A stretch of 64,000 bases of DNA from Saturnia japonica. Taxonomy: Eukaryota; Arthropoda; Insecta; Lepidoptera; Saturniidae. The translations under genes and the position numbers were made by a program. Below the pieces are notes generated by a model. The model was not told the origin of the DNA. It did no database searches and saw only the letters and a list, made by a program, of their open reading frames with translations. The stretch spans positions 17,236,001 to 17,300,000 of the forward strand of contig CM065304.1 in assembly GCA_033032175.1 (NCBI GenBank), written 5' to 3'. Shown piece after piece: positions 1-10,300 of this stretch (position 1 is its first letter; each line of letters starts with the position of its first letter).

Positions 1-828
1 CGCTTATCAACAGGTGAACGGCATACTTTTTTGTCACCGTCGTGGTATAGAAAAAAACTTACATCCGAAATTACTGAGGCTAGAAAAATTTAATATAAGG
101 TTACATTTATCACGAAGGAGATTATTACGATGCAATGGAGCAATGGAAAATACTTTAGTCAAAGGTGTAAAAACAGCAATTAATTTATTAAACGCCTACA
201 TAAAGCTTACTTTATTTATTTAGCGATACATGATGATCTTAGAGCCAACAGAATACACAAAGAAATAACATACAGAAGGCCATTTAAATGTTCACACAGA
301 TATACAGTATTAAAGGTAGTTATATAAATTTAATAAAATTGTCTGGTTAGTTTTTTTTATAGTACTGTTCCTATTGGTAAGCATAGTACAATCCTAACAC
401 AACGGCGACTACCGAGAGATCGAAATCCGTCAACGGTCGCCGCTGTCATGCTGGCCTGCATTAACCTATTCAGTGCCAGTGACTCGCCACTGACGCGGGT
501 TCACTTTTGCCGCACTTATGAAGCCGGCGACCCGCGTAGTAGTAGAGTAGCTAGAGTAGCGCGAGTAGATTTTAATTAACAATACTTCTTATTGCATATG
601 TTGGTTTTCAGATAAACATACTGTTTTTATTATTTTAATTTTTAATACAATATACATATATACAGCGTGTTTTTTTTACTGGGCCAGTATGGTGGAATCT
701 GAGATCATACGAGATACAGGGAATCTGTCTTAGGAATTAGTGTTGTAAAATATCGATTAAGTATTGATTTTCAGTTGTACTATCGATTAATCGATAGTTT
801 ATTTCCAATAGAAATTAGGTACATGGAT
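1..828. other. No gene recognised; GC-rich patch at 398-580
   Basis: Mostly AT-rich. The exception is a CpG-rich patch at about 398-580. It is open on the plus strand from about 343 to a TAA near 583, and a pyrimidine tract ending in TAG lies just upstream (352-362), so an exon is conceivable. I see no family motif and no good donor at its end. It could equally be a fragment of a GC-rich transposon or the CpG-rich start of the gene whose last exon is at 3511-3689. Short reading frames at the very start of the window show no recognisable domain. Confidence 0.3.
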
Positions 829-1575
829 TTTTTTTTTTTTTATTTTTATTTATTTGAACACTTACATAATAAACACTAAAACGAGTAAAGAAAAATAGAC
901 AAAGAACATTGCTTAGTGCTACTATAATTAAAAGTGTAGACTACATGATAAATAGAATATAGCGAGTAACAAGAAACAGACGAGAGATCAAATTAAAGGT
1001 AATAAACAACATAAATTCTAATATATAATAAACTACTGGATCAAAATTATTCTTCTAAGTGAGCGAAATATTTTTTGATTGCCGGAACGTCGTCATTTAA
1101 AATGTCTAGCTTGTTAGATTTATGGAGTATGTTAACAAGTCTTGTTATTCGCGCTATGGGAGCATTATACCCCAAGTTTGAAACAACTCCTTCTGTTGCA
1201 AACAGATTAAAACTAGCTGGCCTTGGCAATTTTCTTGGAACAGTAAATGATAAAGACAATAAAAGATTCGGTGCCTCTATGGAGCCTTTAATCAACTTGG
1301 TGAGAAAAACAACGTCTAGCATGCGTCTTCGATTAGTTAATGTGCATATATTAAAGTGTTTCAGACGGTCGCCATAACTTTGCAGTTTCTTACCTAAGTA
1401 ACAAGCATAAGTAAGATGCCATAGAAATCGCTTCTGTACTCGCTCCACTTTATTATTATAAACATCGTAGAAAGGATTCCATGCAGTACTACAGTATTCC
1501 ATTATACTACGCACCAGCGCAGGCTGAGGCTGCTTTTTATGTTTGCAATAAAGATTTGCGCCAAAGCCCATTTTT
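829..1575 (-). mobile_element. LINE 3' fragment (jockey/CR1-group reverse transcriptase C-terminus)
   Basis: The minus strand from 1571 to 1047 encodes 174 residues that match the end of ORF2 of jockey/CR1-group non-LTR retrotransposons. The region after the polymerase core reads RSIMEYCSTAWNPFYD, then VERVQKRFLWHLTY, then RRRMLDVVFLTKLIKGSI. The start is cut off, as expected for a 5'-truncated insertion. Beyond the stop the minus strand continues as an AT-rich 3'UTR to a T-run at about 829-842, which is the element's poly(A) tail. The reading frame is intact over this stretch, so the insertion may be fairly young. The exact clade is an inference from motif style only. Confidence 0.8.
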
Positions 1576-2150
1576 AGGGTTCCGTAACTTAAAAAAAAGG
1601 AACCCCTATAGGATTACTTCGTTGTCCGTCCGTCCGTCTGTCTGTCAAGACCATTTTTCTCAGGAGTGCGTGGAGATATCAAGTTGAAATTAATATCAAA
1701 TACTCAGGGCTACAATCCCTTGGAGCTGTGAAAAAATCAAACATCATCAACGCATTTAACAGATACTGCCGTTTATGCCGCATATTTTAACACTCAAAAG
1801 GCATAAAAACCTATAGGGTACTTCCAGTTGATCTAGAAACATAAAATTTGGCTGGAAGCTAGGTCTTATAGCACAAATCAAGAAAGAAAAAAATCCGAAA
1901 ACCTTTTTTTTTTTGTTATTGTATACAAAATACATTGTAAACGTATTTGCAGTATGTAAACTGACCGTGGCATATATCGATGTATGGGGACAACAGTTTT
2001 CCAACGGCAAAGTTTATTTTGTCCTTCAATAGAGTTTATCTTTTCCTTAGAATTGTTCGGTGTTAATGTTACCTAATTATTTTGGTGAATGTGGCTGAAC
2101 AACTACGGAACCCTCGGTGCGCGAGTTCGACTAGCACTTGGCCGGTTTTT
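1576..2150 (+). repeat. Interspersed 'GGTTCCGTA ... GGAACCC' repeat, full-length-looking copy
   Basis: It begins with GGTTCCGTAACTT, an A-run and GGAACCCCTATAGGAT, continues with TTGTCCGTCCGTCCGTCTGTC, and ends near 2104-2150 with CTACGGAACCCTCGGTGCGC and CACTTGGCCGGTTTTT. This start and tail are familiar from lepidopteran genomes. Further copies or fragments lie at 37318-37535 (opposite strand), 38424-38463 and 40493-40760. I do not assign a class, since no protein motif is visible. Both strands carry short reading frames that are not genes. Confidence 0.7.
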
Positions 2151-2711
2151 CTTTTTAGTTAGTCAAATATCCAAATTAAGCAAGCTACAGAACACGCGAA
2201 TGATCTTTATTTTGCGATGTCGTCGCTTGATGGGCATACAATGTTAAATATGTACTAAGAAATATTATATATATATAAAGAAAATGAATGAGTTTCCCTA
2301 AGGAATTCCACAACAAAATACAGACATCAATATAGTCTAAGCAACACACATCATTTACAGGAACGGCAATTTTTATTAATTGATTTTTTATTTTTTTCCT
2401 AGCAAAGTAGATTAGTATACAATTTTATTCATTCTCGGAAATATACTGGACGATTTTAATAATACAACCGTGTCGATTGTGTTCTGTTTTCATAAAAATA
2501 AAAGTAAATTATTTATTCACGATTTTATGTGTTTTCGTTGCTTGGTAAATTTGGCGTTTATCTTACTTTTATCATTTTAACGACAATTTTAATACAGTTT
2601 CTATTTCATCGAGAGGTAAGACAGGCAGCGAGAGGCAGGCATTTAATAATGATCTAGCGTCTAACGAAAAAAAATAGAATGAAAAATAAATCCTGGTATT
2701 TGCCATCAATA

Positions 2712-3440
2712 AGTTCTAGTGGCAATCTTCCGGCTCCATCTTCAGACTCTCGTCATCATGTGTAATGAAAGGTGCTCATGAGAACAAAGCAAACGAGCCT
2801 AACCCTGAGTATATTTACCGCGTCCATCATGGAGTTCCATCGGCAATCGTCTGGATCCATTTTCAGACCCTTGTCATCACGTATAATGGAAACTGCTTAT
2901 GAGGACAAAGCAAACAAGCCCAACTCCGAGTATATTTGCCGCGTCCATCTTGGAGTTCCATTGGCAATCGTCTGGCTCTATCTTCAGATCCTCGTCAACA
3001 TGTGTAATGGAAGGTGCTCATGAGAAAAAAGCAAATGACCCCAATCCCGAGTATATTTGTCGATTCCATCATGGAGTTCCATTGTCAATCTTTCAGCTCC
3101 ATCTTTAGACCCTCGTTATCTTATGTAATGGAAGGTACTCAAGAGAACAGAGGAAACGAGCTCAAACTCGAGTATATTTGCCGATTCCATCGTGGAGTTC
3201 CATTGAAAATCTTCCAGCTTCATCTTCAGACCCTCGTCATCATTTGTAATAGAAACTATTCATGGTTACAAAACAAACTAGCTCAAATTTGATTGTCCCA
3301 CCATTTGACATCAGGCAGTTCCTAGCTTTATATACCGGCTCCATCATCAGATCAGCTCCATGGTACCATAATTTTAATTATCATAAAAATTATATACATG
3401 TGCCAAATTTCATCTCAATCTAATTCCAGCAAGTAGTTTA
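2712..3440 (+). repeat. 121-bp tandem array (about 4.8 units) with a repeat-type tail
   Basis: The landmark TAATG/TAATGG followed by AAAGGTGCTCATGAG-like sequence recurs at 2763, 2884, 3005, 3126 and 3247, an exact 121-bp period. Each unit also holds a GAGTTCCAT box and GAGTATATTTGCCG. Because 121 is not a multiple of three, each unit is read in a different frame, so the three overlapping reading frames here are satellite translations. The tail from about 3320, with ATCAGATCAGCTCCATGG and a CATGTGCCAAATTTCATC-like stretch, resembles the end of a known lepidopteran interspersed repeat that carries a variable internal minisatellite. That origin is inferred. Confidence 0.85.
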
Positions 3441-3510
3441 AACATAGTTTTCAAATTTTGAATCTAAGTTAAATGAAAATTTGTACTAATAAAAACACAC
3501 TGTATATCAG

Positions 3511-3689
3511 TTTTATATTACGAGCGCATACCAGATCCCAGTGACCCTCGTGACGGGTTCACTGGTAAAATGTATGGCGGGATGGCATATGATGTCTATG
3601 AAAACTGCGGTGGAGGCGAATGGGTTAATTTAACTGGATATGCACAGGCTGATCCCGAAACGCGACACGCCAAAAGCGAGTCACTATGA
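3511..3689 (+). CDS. Probable 3'-terminal coding exon of an unrecognised gene
   Basis: After a CAG acceptor at 3508-3510, two bases finish a split codon and 58 codons follow to a TGA at 3687-3689. The protein end is compositionally ordinary coding sequence, with motifs such as YERIPDPSDPRDGF, MYGGMAYDVYENCGGGEW and a polar end ETRHAKSESL. A polyadenylation signal AATAAA at 3899-3904 gives a 3'UTR of about 210 bases. The stretch is richer in GC than its surroundings and is followed after 410 bases by the next start codon on the same strand. I do not recognise the family. Upstream exons were not found in 1-3510, so they lie outside the window or beyond the repeats. A decayed exon or pseudogene fragment is the alternative. 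Confidence 0.55.
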
Positions 3690-3898
3690 CGGACTTTTCA
3701 CCACATGTATGGTGGTCACAACCCGTCGGGATGCGTGCGTTCGAGAGAACTCGTTTGAAAGAGATCAATGTCTAGAGATTTGGAAATTATATTAATTTGA
3801 TTGCTAACTCTGACTAAAAAGAGTTCTTTCTGTATCATGATTTAGATGATAATGGACTTTATAATGGAGCTTTGAAATAAGAACCGTAAATATGCGTA

Positions 3899-3904
3899 AA
3901 TAAA
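3899..3904 (+). terminator. Polyadenylation signal AATAAA
   Basis: A canonical hexamer about 210 bases after the TGA of the 3511-3689 exon and about 400 bases before the next gene's ATG. It fits the end of the upstream transcript. AATAAA is common in AT-rich DNA, so this rests on position. Confidence 0.4.
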
Positions 3905-4310
3905 CTGTCAAAGTATTTGAAGCTGTGGTTCTTATAGATTTTGATGCGCTGATCATTTTATATCAGAACGACTTTATCTCAGTCTACTACAACGACGTAT
4001 CTAGCTAAAAAAATTATACAGGTGGTATTATTTTAACATTTTTTTTAAATCTGTAAAAAAACAGTTATTTTATACGGACAAATTCAATCTAATTTATATG
4101 TATATTTTAATATTGAATATAAACTCTTCAACAGCTAAAAAAATTTCAATAAAAAATAAAACTAAACGTCATATTATGTTTAATTAATTGTCATTATTTG
4201 GATAAAACAAAACCATGACAAAAAATTTATAAAAATTTACACAATTTTTTTTGCGTAAAATTTAAAAATTTACTAAACATTTTTGGGATTTTAACTAAAT
4301 TCTTGTAATC

Positions 4311-7300
4311 ATGCCCGAAGAAGAAGAAGATAAAGCAAGCGGTGACGCAGGTGAAGAAACAAAACCCGAAGAAATTCCAGAACCGGAACCCCCTAAAATA
4401 CCTGATGTAGAACTTATTGTCGATGGCTTTGGGTTTATGCCTAAATCCAAGCAAAGTAAAGATCGAAAGTCAAGCATCTTTAACAAATCTAGAAAATCCT
4501 TAAAGGAAATAATACCACCGGAAACAGAAGAAGCTAAAAGCCCATGTGCTTCCAGTACAAACATAGACATTGTTAGACGGTACACGTGGAAGACCAAAAA
4601 CAGAATGATTGTGCAGGTAAGGTATAAGATTATTTCTTAAATGAAATATTTCAAAGCACAAAAATAAATATAAATATTATCTGAAGCGGTCAACTAATAT
4701 CTGTTAAAAATTTTGTCTGTAGACTAGCACCGAACTAAAACTGACTTATTAGAAATTTGCCAACTTATCCTAATCTTTGTACATTTCAGGTAATAACATA
4801 TGGTGCCACAATAACGTCTATCCAAGTGCCCGACAAAAAAGGTGTACCAGATGACGTAATTGCCGGGTTCGATACATTGGAAGGTATGTTGTATTGCTGA
4901 AGCATTGATTTAAACGTATTTACCGCATTGTATGTACTACAGTAGCTTACTAGATTATACTGATAGATGCCTTATAATTTATATTTACCTTATGGGTGCT
5001 GATTTGCGCTGTGAATTTGAGAGCAGTATGTTACGGCATTTTTTATTGTAGTTTTATCACGGTTTTTTCGTTCACCGAACTCTAAGTGAATACTAGGGTT
5101 CGAACCCATATTCTTGTTTTTGTTTTGTTTAAGGGTTCTACCACAATTCCATTTCGACTACTATTATAGTTTGAATGAGCTTGGTTGTGGTCTAAATATA
5201 AAACCTGCATAGTTTGAAATTTCATGCATAAATCACTTCCATTTCGTAAACGATTTTTAAGTCTGTGAATTCAGTTGAAATAATATAATATCATATAACA
5301 TTACCATTATAATATAATGAATAAAGAATAAAACAATAATTTTTATGTCATTACAAATTGATTGATAACTTTACATGGTCAGGAAATCATTCGGTTTTTA
5401 TCCTCATGCATCTTCCTATGTACATAATACATACCTACTCTGTTCTTGTATCAAACCACAAAACCTGATCTCTAACGGCACTGTGCGTCGAATGCTTAAC
5501 ATGTTAATTCCTCAATGAAATGAATCTGACCCGATATGAACAACATTAAAATAAATAGTCGCTCTATTTGTGTTTATTTTAAATCCCTTCGTTTTTTACA
5601 CTGCATAAATTATAATGTCAGTGATAATGGATTAAATTTTAATCGAAAAATCAAAAGTAAAATAAATTGCCATATAAATGATAGTTTTTGATTCGGTGAT
5701 TTTATATACTAAACTAATTAACTTTAAATTGTTTTATGAATATACTAGCTGTGCCCTCGGCACCGCTTGCATGTACAATAGAAGAACGCATAGTGATTAA
5801 AAAAATCGTAGTTCTTAAAATTTTAATAACTTTTTATTAAATAAAGATATCGTGATATTTTTAGATAAGGGCCAAGTATGTGTGGATTTAGACAAAATGC
5901 ATTGATCAAAATGAAAACGTCTGTAAAGCTAGAAAGGTCAAGTCGGCAGAATCACTCGTTTTTTTGATCAAAATTTAGTGCTCATTTAGTGTTAATTTAG
6001 TGCTGAAAACAGATAGTGCTGTGATAGGTGGATCAAAAATGAGAACACTGCTAACTTTTAATTAAGCTAGCAGTGTACCGTTCGTGACCGCGTTATGATA
6101 CAGTAGCAGCGGAATTCGCATGAGCTAATAATTTAGTGCTCAATTAGTGCTGCCATTGTAGCAGAGGATTTTCACTAGTTTCCATTTTAGTTGCTCCTCC
6201 TAGCTCTTAAGACTGCTGGTGTCGTTATACTAGCAGTAGTTGATTTGATAAAAAATAAACAAAATATATATTTTTCAAAAATCGTTTACTACAACGACAA
6301 CACTATTTGATCACTAAATAGTGACGTCTTTCAATTCCACTAGTTTCCGTTTTAGAAACTCCTTCTAGCTCTTAAGACTGCTGGCGTTGTAATACTAGCA
6401 GTAGTTGATTTAATAAAAAAATTGAAAAAATATTTTTCAAAAATCCTCTGTTACAATGGCAGCACTAATTGAGCACTAAATTATTAGCTCATGCGAATTC
6501 CGCTGCTACTGTATCATAACGCGGTCACGAACGGTACACTGCTAGCTTAATTAAAAGTTAGCAGTGTTCTCATTTTTGATCCACCTATCAAAGCACCAAA
6601 TATCTGTTTTCAGCACTAAATTAGCACTAAATGAGCACTAAATTTTGATCAAAAAACGAGTGATTCTGCCGATTTGACCTTTCTAGCTTTACAGACGAAA
6701 AATGAATCAATTAAACCTCTATACATAATTTTATTTATTTAGATTCCATATATCTCATATTCCACAGAGTATTTTCAACCGAGAAACCCTTACTTCGGAG
6801 CAACAGTTGGCCGGTACGCGAATATAATATGTGACGCGACCATGGTGGTCAAACCGTCTGGGCGGATGTACATGTTATCTAATAATAAAGGCAGTCATCA
6901 CTACAACGGTGGATATGTTGGCTTCGATAAGGTATTGGTTTCATTGGTGTATAAAAAATATTTTTTTTTTGATAAATAACTAAATTAAATACAAATTATA
7001 AAAAGAAACTATAACTTTTCGAAGTAACGATGGTTCAGTTATAACGTGTACAGACACCGTTTCAATTGACGTGAGTTGGAATCCCTGCAATGAACCAGAG
7101 CTTTTGATGAAGGAATTATCGTATTGAGAAAATAGTATGGTAGCAGTTTATAGCTACAAACCTCGAGTTGAAAATCTGGTTTCGGCATATTCACTTTAGA
7201 GTTAGTACCCTACTAGACTTAACGTATTACCTACCATCTTGGGTCACATCGTTAGCTAGCATCAGATGAGATTATGGCCAAATGTTAGGCTTATTTTAAA

Positions 7301-10300
7301 TAATTGAAAAGCGCTATAATTAGTAGATATAGGAAATAAGCACATGAAACAAACTTAAGCATATTATCTGCCATTGTTTCTGTTCTTGGATACCGTATCA
7401 TACGCTGATGACAGTGATGACACTGATGAGAGATTAGTCAGATTTGTAAGGCGCGTCAAACATTGCCAGGTTCGTGTAGTGAATGGTGGACTTAAGTCAT
7501 CTATGAAGATATTATCACAAAATTTTAACGTGACTAATCCTTTTATAAGGGCTTTTGATGGTTCATCATAGTACGCCATAGACGAAGCTGTAAACAAAAT
7601 GTGGGTTATACTATATTCTTCTTTTATGTCGTGTTTCAGGTTAACTGGCGTTCTTACGTAAGCGGCAACCAAGTCATAATGAGTCATGTGTCTGATCGTT
7701 TTGATGAGGGGTATCCTGGTACCCTAATGACGCAAATCACCTTCGAAGTCACCTGCGATAATACCATTAAAATCGAGATGAAATGCACCACCAGCGAACC
7801 GACTATTGTAAATCTTAGCAACACGCCATATTTCAATTTGGCTGGACATGTAAATGAGTTTCAAATTCTTTAAAACATAATTAATAAACCCAGTCTCGTA
7901 CGGTTATAAAAATATATAAAGTATCAATAAATATTATAAAGGTCAATCCGCGAGTACAAATTACTAGCCATCACCCTAAGATCGAAATTCGACCAGCGAC
8001 TTTTTGATCATAGACTATTTTCTCTTTGACATTTACAGTATTCATAAATAATGAGTATTCTCTATATCACTTTTCGTTGAGTGATAATGTCAATATTTTA
8101 GGGAGTCTAAGTTCAATGGTCGGGTTAGGATTCGCAGTATAAATTTATTTAATTTAATATATTAGTAACAGATATTATAGATAAATTTTAGCTTTCTGCA
8201 CTCCTTCTTCATATAAACTTTAACCATGCCAAATCTCACAGTCTTCCGTGCACGTAATACGCTTAAAAAGGTACCGAAAGCTTTTGCTTCACATATTAAT
8301 ATACAGATTGGTATATTGATAATAAAAAGTGTAACACAATACAAATGTGGAAATAATAGTTTAGTTAATTTAATTTTGAATTTAGAATATGTTTTTTTTT
8401 GTTTCACAGTCACGTGATTAGAAAAGCCATACAGAAAACATTACGTTATCGTTCAATGAACATTGCTAAAGATAGTTCAACTCATTTGTGCGCGCGGTCC
8501 TATGTATTCGTAAAGCGTGTATGGATACAGTGACTACGTGTGTGTCAAGAGGTACAATCAAGTATCCAAGAGAATTCTATTAGTTATTTATATTATTATG
8601 TCGAAAATTTATGTATGTTATATGTTCAACAGCTCAGTTAGGTAAATGCGTGATTATTGAACATGTTATTCCATATCACTACCACTACAAATACCAAATG
8701 AAGGACTTTCTAGTAATTTCATTATTTCTTTCACTTTCTGTTCAATTTTATGTAAAGCAATATATATTTTTAAATTTCACAAATATTTTCTATAGGAAGA
8801 TATGGTAGTAGATAAAGAATTTTTTATACCATATTGCCGAGTAATTTTGTACTTACCCATGCAAAAAACTATCTTTTTAAAATTAGCATTAAGTGTTTTA
8901 ATATTTTGATAATTGTCTTACGTCGCATTATCAACCACAACTACTGGTTAGGTGAAACATTTTCTCCGTGACGAATCTGACATTTATATTACCGACAGTA
9001 GAACAAAGCGATAAAAACACATGTTGAGCGGAAGACGACTGGCGCGTCCGTGCGTCATTGTCATACAAATGAAAACTGTTTATTTACTAGCTCACGCACA
9101 CTTAGGGCGGCGCGCAAAGATGAGTTGAAGTTTCTATACACAATGGAGTGTTATTAGGTGTGTTCCGCCAGTTCTCACTAGGTTTAGGGTTAGCGAGGTC
9201 AAACGCTAAACCAATAAAGAATATTCTTAATTCACCCTTTAAGAACATCTTATTTCTAGCATGCAGGCAACGAGACGATGTTTGACCATATTATAACGAT
9301 CAATGCAGACAAATATACCGCAACAGATGATAAAGGAATTGTTACGGGTAAATATTTTTATTTTCATGGTGATTTATGTATTGTAAAGTATAAACACGTG
9401 CAGACGAACAACAATGTGATCCTTTAAGGGTTTAGCTTTTTTTTTATTATGAGGTACGAGACTCTAAAAATGATAAAAGTTATAATCTCGCCGCCATTAG
9501 GTACACAAAAAAAATCATACACATTCTTTTACATATCGCGAACAGATGAACAAATATTTTATATGATGTAGTTTATATTATGTATTTCATAAAATATATG
9601 CAACGTATTAACGGAATGAAGCTTAGTTTCAATAAAAAAAGGAACAATATGGAAATAATGGGGATAAATATTGATTATGCAAAAATATCGATGTTCTGAA
9701 ATATTCATATCCAAGCTTAACGACACCATCTGTTCACTGATACATTATTAACCGTAGCTTAACGTTTCTTGAATTTCTATCTATATTGAATCTTGTTTTA
9801 TATTCAATAAAAGCAACTGTAGTATAACATAAATATCTATATAATTTTTGTACATAATATTCGAATTATATTTTGTAATTTAAAACGTAGTATAATTAAA
9901 TCAAATAATAATCTCTTTCTTTTTAAATGAATATTACTAGGTAGCTAATGGCAACAATATATTATTTTTCTAATTTTTGCTTTTCTATGCAATCTTTCAG
10001 GTGAAAAAAAAGTAGTGGGCGGCACTGCATTTGACTTTCGAGTACCTCGCGTTCTTCGAGCTATGATGCCTAGGCTACCAATGGGAGGATACGATGTCAA
10101 CTTTTGTATTACTCAAGGAACTGCTCAAGATTTAACCTTCCAAGCTCGGTATGTTTCTTGGTATTTGATTTAGTAATATTTTCCATAATTGTAATTTGGT
10201 TTTAATAACTATTGGACACATGATTCCGTACTGCAAAAGTGGGGTTTGCGCTTGCGATTTTTTTTATTATATCTCTTTTATTTCATTGAATCCCATTATG

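Noticed and set aside
398..583. Possible GC-rich coding exon upstream
   Set aside because: Open frame and pyrimidine-rich acceptor are present but there is no donor or recognisable motif, and it could not be linked to the 3511 exon.
2772..3292. Three overlapping open frames of 69-92 codons with similar repeated peptides
   Set aside because: They are the same 121-bp satellite unit read in three frames (121 is not divisible by 3), without splice or coding signals.
4227..4597. Two minus-strand open frames over exon 1 of the mutarotase-like gene
   Set aside because: They are antisense to an exon that fits the family frame and splice sites on the plus strand.
5090..5115. GGTTCGAACCC at 5098, a perfect pol III B-box-like motif
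   Set aside because: No A box or tRNA cloverleaf can be drawn around it on either strand; the motif is itself a palindrome and probably repeat debris.
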